A DNA stretch of 64,000 nucleotides from assembly GCF_016093295.1 (NCBI RefSeq), contig NZ_JAEDAL010000008.1:78901-142900 (forward strand), in the 5' to 3' direction. Positions 45,427-55,560 of this stretch are shown in pieces. This DNA is from Inhella gelatinilytica. GTDB taxonomy: Bacteria; Pseudomonadota; Gammaproteobacteria; Burkholderiales; Burkholderiaceae_C. Both the position numbers and the translations under genes were made by a program. Within the stretch, counting starts at the first letter, position 1; each line of letters opens with the position of its first letter. The notes beneath the pieces were generated by a model, which worked only from the letters and a program-made list of their open reading frames with translations, was not told the origin of the DNA and did no database searches.

Positions 45427-45620
45427 TACGAGCGGTTATGTCGATGGTGCATCCGGTCGTAGCTCGTGATGACCTCGCTTGCGTCAGTGACCTTCAGGAT
45501 CCGGGTCTGGAGGCGCTGCATTGCAGGATTGGCGTGTTGGCCACGCGCAATGGCATCGCGTACCTCGCTGCGTTGCTCCAGATCTTCTCGCTGCGGTTGC
45601 TGCGTCGTGTTCGAAAGCAT
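45426..45620 (-). CDS. Candidate RiPP precursor peptide
   Basis: A 64-residue peptide with AAGGAGA upstream of its ATG, directly coupled to the radical SAM gene. The N-terminal leader is charged and amphipathic (helix about 10-45). The C-terminal end reads SYDRMHHRHNRS: Y54, D55, R56, three histidines (58, 59, 61) and further Args at 60 and 63, then Ser. A leader plus a short aromatic/His/Arg-rich core is as expected for radical SAM-modified peptides. Core boundaries and product are inference. Confidence 0.75.
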   Translation of the reverse strand: MLSNTTQQPQREDLEQRSEVRDAIARGQHANPAMQRLQTRILKVTDASEVITSYDRMHHRHNRS

Positions 45621-46364
45621 GAGTCAACTCTCCTTTAGTTGACAATGGTAAGGCCTGTAACGGCCCCACGCAATGAACAGCCAGAGCGCCGTCGGCACTG
45701 GTGCAAGCCGCGCCGGCAGTCTCGCTAGCAACGTTGACGGACCTGGCGGCTGCCCCTTCGAGCCGGGTGCACCCTCACGCTGGCAACGGTCTGGCTTTCC
45801 ATCGGAATGTGGGCATTGTTTATCCGGGGGTGTACGACGACGTCAATCACTGCGACCAAGTAGCGCTGACGACGTGACGGTGTCGTCCTTTGCTCGCGTA
45901 TTGCCTGCCTCCGGGCCGAGACGGAGTCACTGATCCTTGGCCAGCCTGGTACCGGGCCAGCGCCATCGCGACCCAGACAAGCGCTGCAGTGGGTCGAGCC
46001 ATCAACAGAGCTAGCAACGACAGGAGCACCGAGACATCGGCACCGGCGATATGCGAACCTGACCCCACCCGAATAGCCACAGCTTTGCAATAGGTTTCGG
46101 AAACTCGTTTCGGTGCAGGTGGCCAAGCCGCGCCGCACAAAAGGCATTGATCTCGTCTCATCGGGCTTGTCGAAGATGGCTTTTGAGTCCCCAGCAGTCA
46201 TCTGAGCTTCAACCATCGAGGGCACCAACCAGCCTAAAGCTGACTGGCATCAGCTATGGCCTGATCGCATGCCGCCACATGAACCCAATAGTCATTCTGC
46301 ACAGTCAACGATCTTGTGACGACACAGACCTCGTCACAAATCCCGTCACAAGGGCCGAAAAGCA
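45621..46364. other. Region between precursor and tRNA, with a doubtful small ORF
   Basis: About 740 bases. It should hold the RiPP operon promoter, but no clear hexamers were found. A minus frame at 45847-46161 could encode a 104-residue protein with a CLLCG motif and one membrane helix (VSVLLSLLALLMARPTAALV); without a ribosome site it is doubtful. Nothing else is recognised. Confidence 0.35.
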
Positions 46365-46389
46365 CAAAGCCCGCACTTGGCGGGCTTTG
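46365..46389 (-). terminator. Terminator after tRNA-fMet
   Basis: CAAAGCCCGC/GCGGGCTTTG, a perfect 10-base stem with a 5-base loop, about 30 bases beyond the tRNA on its coding strand. It is a likely intrinsic terminator. Confidence 0.75.
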
Positions 46390-46417
46390 TTAAGTCCTTG
46401 TGGGGACTCAAGTTTCT

Positions 46418-46494
<77 letters not shown>

Positions 46495-46531
46495 ACAGAG
46501 ACTGTGACTATAGCATGGATTTCTACGCTGT

Positions 46532-48346
46532 CTAGAGTCCAGCGGCGGCCAAGACCTGAATAAATCGTTCGGGAGGCTGGTACCCAATGACCCGTAGGCC
46601 CGTCAGCTCCTGGCCGTTGGCGTCAAAAAATAGGATGCCCGGCGGGCCGAACAAGTTAAACCGCTTGAGTAGCGCACGATCATCCGCGCTGTTGGCCGTG
46701 ACATCCACTTGCAACAACAGCGCACGCTGCATCTTGGCCGCCACCTCGGGCTTGGCAAAGGTCAGACGCTCCATCTCTTTGCAGGACACGCACCAGTCCG
46801 CGTAGAAATCCAGAATGATCGGACGGCCCGCACTGTTCGCCAGTCGTGCGTTCAACTCCGCCTCGGTCTTGACGCGCTCAAATTTCGGATGTGCCACCTC
46901 ACCCAAAACACCGGCGGCGGTGGTGGTGGCTAGGGGCCGCAGCGGATCGGTGCCCCCGACTGCGGCACCCCACCATTGAGAAAAGGCACCAAACGCCAGC
47001 AGGGCCGCGGCCGCCCCTCGGAGCCAATGAAGGGGGCGGGGCTGCAGAGGAACCAAGGACCACAGCATGCAAGCCAAGGCCGCCAACCATGTCCCCCACA
47101 GGATTTGGATCAACCACCCCGTCAGTGCGGGCTGCGCCAGCCAGATCGCAACGGCGAGCAATCCAAAGCCAAACGCATGCTTGACCCGCTCCATCCAGGC
47201 CCCCGCCCGCGGCAACAGGGAGCCGGCTGAGGCGCCGAGCAACAGCAGCGGAACGCTCATGCCACACGCCATCACAAACAGCGCAAGGCCGCCCAGCCAA
47301 ACGTCTTTGGATTGGCTGATGTAGAGCAGCGCTCCAGCCAACGGTGGCGCCACGCACGGGCCCACGATCAGTGCCGAGAGCGCGCCCATCACAAACACCG
47401 ACAGGGCCTTGCCACCCGGTAGGCCTTGGCTGCTTTCGGTCAACCGCTGCTGCCAAGCAGCGGGCAACTGCAGGTCATAGGCGCCAAACATGGACAGCGA
47501 CAACAGAACCATGAGCCCCGCAAAGCTGAGCAAGACCCACGGCTTCTGCAAATACGCGGCCAGCCCCTCGCCGGCCAAGCCCGCAGCCACACCGAGGGCG
47601 GTGTACACAAGCACCATTCCAGCGCTGTAGCTGACCGCCAGCAGCAGCCCCCGCCGGCGCGAGGCCTGCCCCGCCGAATCGCCAACGATGATGCTTGAAA
47701 GAATGGGCAGCATCGGCAGCACGCAAGGCGTGAACGAAAGGCCCAACCCCGCCAAAAAGAAGCCGAGCGCCACCGCCCACCAGCGCCCACCGCTGAGCAA
47801 GCCAGCCAACCCATCATCGGACGGCCCGGCCGTTGGATTTCCGCTAACCGCAGCAGGTGTTGGCGGCCCGTCAATCCAGCGTGCGGCGCCAAAAACCGTC
47901 GCATCCGGTTCAGTGGGCTGAATCACCCACGCCCCACCAGCCGCAGGTTTCAACACGACCGTAATTGGGGGGTAGCAAAGGCCCTTGTCCGCACAACCTT
48001 GCGCCGTGACGCGCCACTCATCGACTGCCCCCGCTTGCAGGACTTCAACGGTCAATCGATCACGATAGACCTCAACCTCCTTTTGGAAGGTTTCGTCGAA
48101 TTTCCGCTTGCCATCGGGTAGGCGAATCGCTGCCGCCACGCCGGCGGCATCCGCTACGCGTAGCTGTTCCCTGTAGAGGTAGTACCCTGGGGCGATCTCA
48201 AACTGCAAGGTCAGCGCCGCTCCCTGGGAGCGAGCCGTCAACTTGAACGCCTGATCGGGCTCCAGAAATTCTTCAGCGCCCACCCCCAAGGCAGCCAGCA
48301 GCAGGGCCAAAGCCAGAAAGCTGCGCTGCAAGAACCTTGTCACCAT
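46532..48346 (-). CDS. dsbD: Thiol:disulfide interchange protein DsbD
   Basis: A 604-residue protein started at the ATG at 48346 behind AAGGAA. It has a signal peptide, an N-terminal periplasmic domain with a CADKGLCYPP Cys pair, eight membrane helices (about 205-455) with the TPCVLPMLP and GPCVAPPLAG cysteines, and a C-terminal thioredoxin-like domain with WCVSCKEME (CVSC). It moves electrons from cytoplasmic thioredoxin to periplasmic disulfide isomerases. Located after rplQ, as in related Burkholderiales. Confidence 0.96.
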   Translation of the reverse strand: MVTRFLQRSFLALALLLAALGVGAEEFLEPDQAFKLTARSQGAALTLQFEIAPGYYLYREQLRVADAAGVAAAIRLPDGKRKFDETFQKEVEVYRDRLTVEVLQAGAVDEWRVTAQGCADKGLCYPPITVVLKPAAGGAWVIQPTEPDATVFGAARWIDGPPTPAAVSGNPTAGPSDDGLAGLLSGGRWWAVALGFFLAGLGLSFTPCVLPMLPILSSIIVGDSAGQASRRRGLLLAVSYSAGMVLVYTALGVAAGLAGEGLAAYLQKPWVLLSFAGLMVLLSLSMFGAYDLQLPAAWQQRLTESSQGLPGGKALSVFVMGALSALIVGPCVAPPLAGALLYISQSKDVWLGGLALFVMACGMSVPLLLLGASAGSLLPRAGAWMERVKHAFGFGLLAVAIWLAQPALTGWLIQILWGTWLAALACMLWSLVPLQPRPLHWLRGAAAALLAFGAFSQWWGAAVGGTDPLRPLATTTAAGVLGEVAHPKFERVKTEAELNARLANSAGRPIILDFYADWCVSCKEMERLTFAKPEVAAKMQRALLLQVDVTANSADDRALLKRFNLFGPPGILFFDANGQELTGLRVIGYQPPERFIQVLAAAGL

Positions 48347-48361
48347 GCTGTTCCTTCGATA

Positions 48362-48390
48362 AAGAAAAAGGGCCGGCAAGCCGACCCTTT
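48362..48390 (-). terminator. Terminator after rplQ
   Basis: AAAGGGTCGGC/GCCGGCCCTTT hairpin (one G-T pair) followed by TTCTTT on the minus strand, between rplQ and dsbD. It probably ends the ribosomal-protein transcript. Confidence 0.75.
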
Positions 48391-48417
48391 TCATTTCACG
48401 CGGAGTGCGCCCGCGGC

Positions 48418-48807
48418 TTATTCCGCAGCCGGAGCTTCAGCGGCCACCTCGGGGCGGTCCACCAGCTCGACGTAGGCCATGGGGGCATTGTCGCCAACCC
48501 GGAAGCCCATCTTCAAAATGCGGGTGTAGCCACCCGGACGGGTCGCAAAACGCGGGCCCAGCTCATTGAACAGCTTGCTCACGATGTCACGATCGCGCAG
48601 GCGGGCAAACGCCAGGCGACGATTGGCAACCGTCGCTTCCTTGGCCAGCGTGATCAGCGGCTCGACGACGCGACGCAGTTCCTTGGCCTTGGGCACGGTG
48701 GTTTTGATGGCTTCGTGACGCAGCAGCGAGACACACATGTTGCGCAGCATGGCGGCGCGGTGTTCGCTGGTACGGTTCAGTTTACGCAGACCGTTACGGT
48801 GACGCAT
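48418..48807 (-). CDS. rplQ: Ribosomal protein L17
   Basis: A 129-residue L17 ([20 protein letters not shown]), of normal length, with a short acidic C-terminal extension (AAEAPAAE). A component of the large subunit near the peptide exit. It is the last gene of the alpha operon, downstream of rpoA with a hairpin at 48837-48862 between them. Confidence 0.97.
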   Translation of the reverse strand: MRHRNGLRKLNRTSEHRAAMLRNMCVSLLRHEAIKTTVPKAKELRRVVEPLITLAKEATVANRRLAFARLRDRDIVSKLFNELGPRFATRPGGYTRILKMGFRVGDNAPMAYVELVDRPEVAAEAPAAE

Positions 48808-48836
48808 GGTGCTTTTCCTTTCCTATCTGATTAATG

Positions 48837-48862
48837 CCCCCAGCCGGATCAGGTACTGGGGG
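48837..48862. promoter_or_regulatory. Hairpin between rpoA and rplQ
   Basis: CCCCCAG/CTGGGGG with a 12-base loop in the 98-base intergenic gap. It has no T-run, so it may act in RNA processing or stability rather than termination. Confidence 0.45.
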
Positions 48863-48905
48863 GTGCACCTAGGGGCTCAGGCCCCGAGTCTTGTGTGGCG
48901 ACAGC

Positions 48906-49895
48906 TCAGCGCTTGTCCAGACCGACGGGCGGCCAGTTTTCGAGACGCGAACCCAAGGTCAAGCCGCGCGATGCGAGCACTTCCTTGATTTCGTTGAGCG
49001 ACTTGCGACCCAGGTTCGGGGTCTTGAGCAGCTCGGTCTCGGTGCGCTGAATCAGGTCGCCGATGTAGTAAATGTTTTCGGCCTTGAGGCAGTTGGCCGA
49101 GCGGACGGTGAGCTCCAGCTCATCGACCGGGCGCAGCAAGATCGGGTCGAAGGACGCAGCACGCTGAGCCGGCTGGTCAAAGGCGTCGACCAAGTCAGTG
49201 CCCTGCAACTGAGCGAAGGCGGCCAGTTGCTCGACCAGAATCTTGGCCGAGGAACGAATCGTTTCCTCCGGCGAAATGGCGCCATTGGTCTCGATTTCCA
49301 TGACCAACTTGTCCAAATCGGTGCGCTGTTCCACACGGGCGTTTTCAACGGCGTAGCTCACGCGCTTGACCGGCGAGAACGAGGCATCCAACACGATGCG
49401 ACCGATGGCTTTGGTCGACTCATCGCCAAAGCGACGCAAAGTGCCTGGCACATAGCCGCGGCCCTTTTCCACTTTGATTTGCATGTCGATCTTGCCGCCC
49501 TGGGCCAGATGGCAAATCACCTGCTCGGGATTGATGATCTCGACATCATGCGGGGTCTGAATGTCCGCAGCCGTCACCGGGCCCTCGCCTTCTTTGCGAA
49601 GAATCAGGGTGACTTCGTCACGGTTGTGCAGACGGAAGGTCACGCCCTTCAGGTTCAGCAAGATGCCGACCACGTCTTCTTGCACGCCGTCAACGGTGGA
49701 GTACTCATGCAGCACGCCAGCGATGGTCACTTCCGTCGGCGCATAACCCACCATCGACGACAACAACACGCGCCGAAGCGCGTTGCCCAGCGTGTGGCCG
49801 TAGCCCCGCTCGAAAGGCTCCAAAGTCACCTTGGCGCGATGGCCGCCCAGGGGCTCGACGTTGATCGATTTGGGTTTGAGCAAATTCGTTTGCAT
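48906..49895 (-). CDS. rpoA: RNA polymerase alpha subunit
   Basis: A 329-residue alpha subunit: the N-terminal domain ([20 protein letters not shown]) dimerises and starts assembly, and the C-terminal domain (about 250-320, [20 protein letters not shown]) binds UP elements and activators. Full length and conserved. Placed between rpsD and rplQ as usual. Confidence 0.99.
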   Translation of the reverse strand: MQTNLLKPKSINVEPLGGHRAKVTLEPFERGYGHTLGNALRRVLLSSMVGYAPTEVTIAGVLHEYSTVDGVQEDVVGILLNLKGVTFRLHNRDEVTLILRKEGEGPVTAADIQTPHDVEIINPEQVICHLAQGGKIDMQIKVEKGRGYVPGTLRRFGDESTKAIGRIVLDASFSPVKRVSYAVENARVEQRTDLDKLVMEIETNGAISPEETIRSSAKILVEQLAAFAQLQGTDLVDAFDQPAQRAASFDPILLRPVDELELTVRSANCLKAENIYYIGDLIQRTETELLKTPNLGRKSLNEIKEVLASRGLTLGSRLENWPPVGLDKR

Positions 49896-49946
49896 GGGCT
49901 CTTTCTTTCATGCCACCGGTTGCACACCCGGCGGCTGATGGACCGA

Positions 49947-49969
49947 CCGAGCGGTGTGCAACCGCTCGG
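49947..49969 (-). promoter_or_regulatory. Strong hairpin between rpsD and rpoA
   Basis: CCGAGCGGT/ACCGCTCGG, a perfect 9-base stem with a 5-base loop, inside the 134-base gap. It has no T-run. It may attenuate or protect the transcript so that rpoA output differs from that of the ribosomal proteins. Confidence 0.5.
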
Positions 49970-50029
49970 CAGGGACGTCGGCGGCATTTGCGGAGCACGT
50001 CTGCCCCGCGTCCGGCCGCCAGCGGGCAA

Positions 50030-50653
50030 TCAACGCGAGTACAACTCGACGATCAGCGATTCGTTGATGTCGGCACCAAACTCATCGCGATCCGGCGTCT
50101 TCTTGAAAACGCCTTCCATCTTGCTGGCTTCGACCTGGACCCAAGCCGGGAAACCGATCGACTCGGCCAACTTCAGGGCGTCAACGATACGGAGCTGCTT
50201 CTTGGCTTTTTCGCGCACGCCCACCACATCGCCCACCTTCACCAGGTAGGACGCGATGTTCACCGTTGCGCCGTTCACGGTGATGCTCTTGTGCGACACC
50301 AGTTGGCGAGCTTCAGCACGGGTCGAACCAAAGCCCATGCGATAGACCACATTGTCCAGCCGCGATTCCAGCAGCGTCAGCAGGTTGACACCGGTCGAAC
50401 CCTTGCGGCGCTCGGCCTCAGCGAAATAGCGACGGAACTGACGCTCCAGCACGCCGTACATGCGCTTGACCTTCTGCTTTTCACGCAGTTGCAGGCCGAA
50501 GTCGCTGGTGCGCTGACCCGAGGTGCGGCCATGCTGGCCCGGCTTGCTGTCAAATTTGGCCTTGTCGCTGATGGCGCGGCGGGCGCTCTTCAGGAACAGG
50601 TCCGTGCCTTCGCGGCGGGAAAGTTTGGCCTTGGGGCCGAGATAACGTGCCAC
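50030..50653 (-). CDS. rpsD: Ribosomal protein S4
   Basis: A 207-residue S4 ([20 protein letters not shown]) with the S4 RNA-binding domain near residues 97-160 ([20 protein letters not shown]). It nucleates 30S assembly on 16S rRNA and in many bacteria represses its own operon. Normal length. Confidence 0.98.
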   Translation of the reverse strand: MARYLGPKAKLSRREGTDLFLKSARRAISDKAKFDSKPGQHGRTSGQRTSDFGLQLREKQKVKRMYGVLERQFRRYFAEAERRKGSTGVNLLTLLESRLDNVVYRMGFGSTRAEARQLVSHKSITVNGATVNIASYLVKVGDVVGVREKAKKQLRIVDALKLAESIGFPAWVQVEASKMEGVFKKTPDRDEFGADINESLIVELYSR

Positions 50654-50774
50654 TTTGAGTCCTTCTTCAATCTGACGCCACCCTGGAGGGCAACGCGAGT
50701 CTGGCGGGTGTTGTGATGTGCGCTCAGACGGTGGGCTTTTGGTTCAGGCAAGAGCTACTGAACCAACGAAAAGC

Positions 50775-50804
50775 GCCGGCGCCGCCCTGAAGGCGGCCAC
50801 CGGC
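50775..50804 (-). terminator. Terminator-like hairpin between rpsK and rpsD
   Basis: On the coding strand GCCGG..GGCCGCC/GGCGGC.CCGGC forms a stable two-part stem with a TTCA loop, followed by GCTTTTCG. It lies in a 207-base gap, unusually long inside this operon. It could be a partial terminator or an attenuator. Confidence 0.55.
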
Positions 50805-50860
50805 CATGGAAAACTGACGATTATCGCTCAGTTTTCGCAATCTTGCTGACGGTCGATCGC

Positions 50861-51262
50861 TTAGATGCGGCGACGTTTCTGCGGGCGGCAGCCGTTGTGC
50901 GGCACCGGCGTCACATCGCTGATCGACGTGATACGGATACCGAGGGCAGCCAACGCACGAACCGACGACTCACGACCCGGGCCTGGGCCCTTGATCTTGA
51001 CGTCCAGGTTCTTGATGCCCTGTTCTTGGGCCGCACGGCCCGCCACATCCGCCGCCACCTGAGCCGCGTAGGGCGTGCTCTTGCGCGAGCCCTTGAAACC
51101 CTGACCACCCGACGAAGCCCAGCTCAGGGCGCCGCCTTGACGGTCGGTGATGGTGATGATGGTGTTGTTGAACGACGCGTGAACGTGGGCGATACCGTCC
51201 GAGACGTTCTTACGGACCTTCTTGCGAACGCGTTGCGCGGCGTTGTTCGGTGCCTTAGCCAT
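50861..51262 (-). CDS. rpsK: Ribosomal protein S11
   Basis: A 133-residue S11, with the conserved core [15 protein letters not shown] and the basic C-terminus [13 protein letters not shown]. It forms part of the 30S platform. Full length. Confidence 0.98.
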   Translation of the reverse strand: MAKAPNNAAQRVRKKVRKNVSDGIAHVHASFNNTIITITDRQGGALSWASSGGQGFKGSRKSTPYAAQVAADVAGRAAQEQGIKNLDVKIKGPGPGRESSVRALAALGIRITSISDVTPVPHNGCRPQKRRRI

Positions 51263-51289
51263 AGTGCTCTCTCTTCCTAGCTGCCGCGA

Positions 51290-51655
51290 TTACTTCTTGC
51301 CGGTGATGGCGGCACGACGCGGACCCTTGCGAGTCCGGGCGTTCGTGCGGGTGCGCTGACCGCGCAGGGGCAGACCGCGACGATGACGGAAGCCGCGGTA
51401 GCAGCCCAGGTCCATCAGACGCTTGATGTTGATCGACATTTCGCGACGCAGATCACCTTCGATCGTCAGTTTGCCGATCTCGTCACGGATCTTTTCCAGT
51501 TCGGAGTCAGAGAGGTCTTTGACCTTCTTGTCGAACGGAACGCCGCAGGCCGAGCAGATCTTCTGCGCGGTGGTACGGCCAATGCCATAAATCGAAGTCA
51601 AACCGATTTCGGTGTGCTTCTGGGGCGGAATATTGATACCAGCAATACGTGCCAT
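51290..51655 (-). CDS. rpsM: Ribosomal protein S13
   Basis: A 121-residue S13 ([20 protein letters not shown]) with the helix-two-turn-helix motif and basic tail [18 protein letters not shown]. It contacts tRNA and the 50S bridge. First gene after rpmJ. Confidence 0.98.
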   Translation of the reverse strand: MARIAGINIPPQKHTEIGLTSIYGIGRTTAQKICSACGVPFDKKVKDLSDSELEKIRDEIGKLTIEGDLRREMSINIKRLMDLGCYRGFRHRRGLPLRGQRTRTNARTRKGPRRAAITGKK

Positions 51656-51687
51656 GGTTGTCCTCTAGTTCTCGTCCGCGGGGGCGA

Positions 51688-51801
51688 TTAGCCCTGACGC
51701 TGCTTGTGGCGCGGATCCGTGCAGATCACGCGCACCACGCCCTTGCGACGGATGATCTTGCAATTGCGGCACATCTTCTTGACCGATGCCGAAACTTTCA
51801 T
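51688..51801 (-). CDS. rpmJ: Ribosomal protein L36
   Basis: A 37-residue L36, [20 protein letters not shown] and onward, ending HKQRQG. The zinc-binding CxxC...C...H pattern (C11, C14, C27, H32 region) is intact. It lies between infA and rpsM. Confidence 0.96.
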   Translation of the reverse strand: MKVSASVKKMCRNCKIIRRKGVVRVICTDPRHKQRQG

Positions 51802-51862
51802 GTTCTGCTCCTAGACCTTCTCTTATGCGCTTTTGATCGCGTCATCCCGGGTTCGATTTCGC

Positions 51863-52081
51863 TCACTTCGCCCGGAACACGATGCGAGCACGACTCAAGT
51901 CGTACGGGGTCAACTCAACGGTGACCTTGTCCCCAGGGAGAATCCGGATGTAGTGCATCCGCATTTTCCCGGAGATATGGCCCAAAACGACGTGCCCATT
52001 TTCAAGCTTGACGCGAAAAGTCGCGTTGGGCAAGTTCTCAAGGATCTCACCCTGCATCTGAATGACGTCGTCTTTGGCCAT
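51863..52081 (-). CDS. infA: Translation initiation factor IF-1
   Basis: A 72-residue S1-like OB-fold protein ([20 protein letters not shown]) of standard size. It binds the 30S A site during initiation. Its place between secY and rpmJ is a Burkholderiales trait. Confidence 0.98.
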   Translation of the reverse strand: MAKDDVIQMQGEILENLPNATFRVKLENGHVVLGHISGKMRMHYIRILPGDKVTVELTPYDLSRARIVFRAK

Positions 52082-52115
52082 GCCTTTACGAAACTGATTG
52101 GTGGCTTGCTGAAGT

Positions 52116-53426
52116 TCAGCTTGCCTTGAAATTAGCCTTCTTCAGCAGCGATTCATACTGCTGACTCATCACGTAACTCTGAACCTGCGCCCAGAAATCC
52201 ATCGTGACGACCACGATGATCAACAGCGAGGTGCCACCAAAGTAGAACGGCACGTTGTACTTCAGCGTCAAGAACTCGGGCAACAAACAGACCGCCGTGA
52301 TGTACACCGCACCGGCCAAGGTCAGACGCCCCAGAATCTTGTCAATGTGCTTCGCGGTTTGCTCACCCGGACGGATGCCCGGCACGAACGCCCCACTCTT
52401 CTTCAAGTTATCCGCCGTTTCGCGGCTGTTGAACACCAACGCCGTGTAGAAAAAGCAGAAAAACACAATGGCACCAGCGTACAGCAGCACGTAAATCGGT
52501 TGTCCCGGACGCAAAGCATCCGCCATATCCTTCAGCCACCGCAGACTGTCACCCGTCGCGAACCAGCTGACCACCGTTGCCGGCAGCAAGATGATGGACG
52601 ACGCGAAGATCGGGGGAATCACGCCACTCATGTTCAACTTCAGGGGCAAGTGCGACGATTGACCACCGTAGACCTTGTTGCCGACCTGACGTTTAGCGTA
52701 ATTGACCAAAATCTTGCGCTGGCCACGCTCCACGAACACAACCCCCCAAGTCACCAGCAAAACCAGCGACACGATGAGCAGCGCCGAGAAGATGGCGATG
52801 GCACCCGTCCGAATCATCTCCATCAACCCGCCGATCGCGCTGGGCAAGCCCGCAGCAATACCGGCAAAGATCAAGATAGAGATTCCGTTACCCAGACCTC
52901 GTTCGGTGATCTGCTCGCCCAGCCACATCAGGAACATGGTCCCTGCAACCAAGCTGGCAACCGCCGTGACACGAAACCCCAGACCTGGCGCCAAGACCAG
53001 ACCCGGCGAGCTTTCCAGGGCCAGTGCGATGGAAACCGCCTGGAACAAGGCCAAACCCACCGTGCCGTAACGCGTGTACTGGGTGATCTTGCGACGCCCC
53101 GCTTCGCCTTCTTTCTTGAGCGCCTCCAACGTCGGAATCACATGCGTCATCAGCTGGATGACGATGGACGCCGAGATGTACGGCATGATGCCCAATGCGA
53201 ACACCGTGAAGCGCTCAAGGGCCCCGCCGGAGAACATATTGAACAGGCTCAGAATGCCGCCTTGCTGACCCTTGAACATCTGCTGCAGCTGTTCAGGGTC
53301 AATTCCGGGCACCGGAACGTGGGCACCGATACGGTAGACCACCAGGGCCAGAATCAAAAAGACGAGCCGCCGCTGGAGGTCACCGAAGCGACCCGAGCGT
53401 GCCAGCTGTTGAGCGTTAGAAGCCAC
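52116..53426 (-). CDS. secY: Preprotein translocase subunit SecY
   Basis: A 436-residue channel protein with ten membrane helices, the plug region near [13 protein letters not shown] and the conserved cytoplasmic loop before the last helices ([16 protein letters not shown]). It forms the Sec pore in the inner membrane with SecE and SecG. Complete. Confidence 0.98.
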   Translation of the reverse strand: MASNAQQLARSGRFGDLQRRLVFLILALVVYRIGAHVPVPGIDPEQLQQMFKGQQGGILSLFNMFSGGALERFTVFALGIMPYISASIVIQLMTHVIPTLEALKKEGEAGRRKITQYTRYGTVGLALFQAVSIALALESSPGLVLAPGLGFRVTAVASLVAGTMFLMWLGEQITERGLGNGISILIFAGIAAGLPSAIGGLMEMIRTGAIAIFSALLIVSLVLLVTWGVVFVERGQRKILVNYAKRQVGNKVYGGQSSHLPLKLNMSGVIPPIFASSIILLPATVVSWFATGDSLRWLKDMADALRPGQPIYVLLYAGAIVFFCFFYTALVFNSRETADNLKKSGAFVPGIRPGEQTAKHIDKILGRLTLAGAVYITAVCLLPEFLTLKYNVPFYFGGTSLLIIVVVTMDFWAQVQSYVMSQQYESLLKKANFKAS

Positions 53427-53455
53427 GAAACCTCGCGTACCCGCTGCGGAGCCGA

Positions 53456-53887
53456 TCAGGCGACGGTGCCGCCGGCTGCTTCAATCGCAGCCTTGGCACC
53501 TGCCGTCGCGCCGATCCCCTTCAGGGCCACCTTGCGCGACAACTCACCCGATTTGATAACTTTCACGGTTTTGGTCAGCTCACCAACCAAGCCTGCCGCT
53601 TTCAAAATCAGGAGATCGATCTCCTCAGCGCCGATACGTTGCAGATCGGCCAAGGTGACCTCAGCTGCAAACTTCAAGGCCACAGACTTGAAACCGCGCT
53701 TGGGCAGACGACGCTGCAAAGGCATTTGACCGCCTTCGAAGCCCACCTTGTGGAAGCCGCCTGCACGGGACTTTTGCCCCTTGTGGCCGCGACCGGCGGT
53801 CTTGCCCAGACCCGAGCCAATGCCGCGACCCACGCGACGCTTGGCGTGCTTGGCACCGGCGGCCGGTTTGATGTTATTCAGTTCCAT
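53456..53887 (-). CDS. rplO: Ribosomal protein L15
   Basis: A 143-residue L15 started at the ATG at 53887 ([20 protein letters not shown]), with GAGGAA upstream. It has a Gly-rich N-terminal extension ([20 protein letters not shown]) and a globular C-terminus. A late-assembly 50S protein. Confidence 0.97.
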   Translation of the reverse strand: MELNNIKPAAGAKHAKRRVGRGIGSGLGKTAGRGHKGQKSRAGGFHKVGFEGGQMPLQRRLPKRGFKSVALKFAAEVTLADLQRIGAEEIDLLILKAAGLVGELTKTVKVIKSGELSRKVALKGIGATAGAKAAIEAAGGTVA

Positions 53888-53897
53888 CGTCAGTTCC

Positions 53898-54080
53898 TCA
53901 GAGCACTTGCACCAGGTACGCAACCTTGGCGATCATGCCGCGCACTGCGGGGGTGTCTTCCAGGGTGCTCTGGCTATTCAGCTTGCGCAGACCCAGACCT
54001 CGCACCGTCGCACGGTGCGACTCGCGGGTACCGGCCACGCTGCGAACCAGCTTCACCGTCACGGTTTTCTTATCAGACAT
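53898..54080 (-). CDS. rpmD: Ribosomal protein L30
   Basis: A 60-residue L30 ([20 protein letters not shown]) with the ferredoxin-like fold expected of this small 50S protein. It sits between rpsE and rplO as in the spc operon. Confidence 0.97.
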   Translation of the reverse strand: MSDKKTVTVKLVRSVAGTRESHRATVRGLGLRKLNSQSTLEDTPAVRGMIAKVAYLVQVL

Positions 54081-54100
54081 AGGTCCTCCAGCGCCGCCGA

Positions 54101-54619
54101 TCAGTTGAACAACTCTTCGACGGTCTTGCCGCGCTTGGCGGCGACCTCGGCCGGCGTGCTCGAGCGCTTCAGCGCATCCAGCGTCGCACGAACCATGTTG
54201 TAGGGGTTGGTCGAACCGTGGCTCTTGCTCACGATGTCGGTCACGCCCATCACTTCGAACACGGCGCGCATCGGGCCACCGGCGATCACGCCGGTACCGG
54301 CAGGAGCCGGAGCCAACATGACGCGAGAAGCGCCATGTTCGCCCATGACGTTGTGATGCACCGAACCGTTCCGGAGGCTCACTTTGATCATGTTGCGACG
54401 AGCCGATTCCATGGCCTTTTGCACAGCCACCGGCACTTCACGCGCCTTGCCCTTGCCCATGCCAATGCGGCCGTCGCCATCACCGACCACGGTCAAGGCG
54501 GCGAAACCGAGAATGCGACCGCCCTTCACCACTTTGGTGACGCGGTTCACCGCAATCATCTTCTCGCGCAGACCGTCGTCGCGACCTTCGTCCTGCACGC
54601 GGGGTTGAAACTTTGCCAT
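54101..54619 (-). CDS. rpsE: Ribosomal protein S5
   Basis: A 172-residue S5 with the N-terminal S5 RNA-binding domain ([20 protein letters not shown]) and the loop in which mutations give spectinomycin resistance. It helps control decoding accuracy and mRNA unwinding. Confidence 0.98.
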   Translation of the reverse strand: MAKFQPRVQDEGRDDGLREKMIAVNRVTKVVKGGRILGFAALTVVGDGDGRIGMGKGKAREVPVAVQKAMESARRNMIKVSLRNGSVHHNVMGEHGASRVMLAPAPAGTGVIAGGPMRAVFEVMGVTDIVSKSHGSTNPYNMVRATLDALKRSSTPAEVAAKRGKTVEELFN

Positions 54620-54638
54620 TTCTATTGCTCCCGAACGC

Positions 54639-54998
54639 TTAGAACTTCAGACCGGCTTCACGGGCCGCATCGGCCAAAGCCTTGATGCGACCGTGATAGG
54701 CGTAACCGGCACGGTCGAACGCCACGGCTTCGACGCCAGCAGCCTTCGCCTTCTCGGCGATGCGCTTGCCCACCAATTGAGCAGCGGCGACGTTGCCACC
54801 GTTGCCCTTCAAGGCGTCGCGCAATTCCTTTTCGGCCGTCGAGGCCGACGCCAACACTTTGCTGCCATCTTCGGAAATCAAATTCGCGTAGATGTGCAGG
54901 TTCGAGCGGAAGACGGTCAGACGCGGCTTGACTTGCAAAGCAATGCGCACGCGGGTTTGACGCGCACGGCGCAAACGCTGTTCTTTCTTGTTCAGCAT
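54639..54998 (-). CDS. rplR: Ribosomal protein L18
   Basis: A 119-residue L18 ([20 protein letters not shown]), with the basic N-terminus and AAREAGLKF end typical of this 5S rRNA-binding protein. Length is close to that of relatives. Confidence 0.97.
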   Translation of the reverse strand: MLNKKEQRLRRARQTRVRIALQVKPRLTVFRSNLHIYANLISEDGSKVLASASTAEKELRDALKGNGGNVAAAQLVGKRIAEKAKAAGVEAVAFDRAGYAYHGRIKALADAAREAGLKF

Positions 54999-55009
54999 CT
55001 TGCGTCTCC

Positions 55010-55543
55010 TTACTTCTTCTTGGTCTCTTTGAGGGAGACCTTCTCGTCCGAGTAACGGATGCCCTTGCCCTTGTAGGGCTCGGGCGGACGGAAGGCGCGC
55101 ACCTCAGCAGCGATCTGGCCCACAACCTGACGGTCAGAGCCCTTGATCAGGATTTCGGTCTGGGTCGGCGTTTCCACCTTGATACCCGCCGGCATTTCCT
55201 TGACCACCGGATGAGAGAAACCGATTTGCAGATTCAGCTTCTGGCCCTGGGCTTGAGCGCGGAAACCCACGCCGACCAGGTTGAGCTTGCGCTCAAAACC
55301 CTTGCTGACCCCGTGGACCATGTTCGCCACCAGAGCACGCATGGTGCCGCTCATGGCGTTCGCAGCCGCCGAGTCATCGGCCGGGGTAAAGCTCAGCTTG
55401 CCGCTGTCATTGGCCACCTTGACCAACGCATTCTGCGGGCGCACCAACGTGCCCAAGGCACCTTTGATGCTGATCTGTTCGTTATTCAGGGTCACATCCA
55501 CGCCTTGCGGGATCGCGACCGGCATTTTTCCAACGCGGGACAT
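55010..55543 (-). CDS. rplF: Ribosomal protein L6
   Basis: A 177-residue L6 with two homologous alpha/beta domains and the conserved C-terminus [16 protein letters not shown]. It is located near the factor-binding site of the 50S subunit. Confidence 0.98.
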   Translation of the reverse strand: MSRVGKMPVAIPQGVDVTLNNEQISIKGALGTLVRPQNALVKVANDSGKLSFTPADDSAAANAMSGTMRALVANMVHGVSKGFERKLNLVGVGFRAQAQGQKLNLQIGFSHPVVKEMPAGIKVETPTQTEILIKGSDRQVVGQIAAEVRAFRPPEPYKGKGIRYSDEKVSLKETKKK

Positions 55544-55560
55544 TGCGATACCTCCAGCGC

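Noticed and set aside
45725..46228. 167-residue minus frame before the RiPP precursor
   Set aside because: Arg/Ser-rich random-like sequence without a ribosome site; the alternative frame at 45847-46161 is only slightly better.
48891..50249. 452-residue plus-strand frame opposite rpoA and rpsD
   Set aside because: Antisense of essential genes; no independent evidence.
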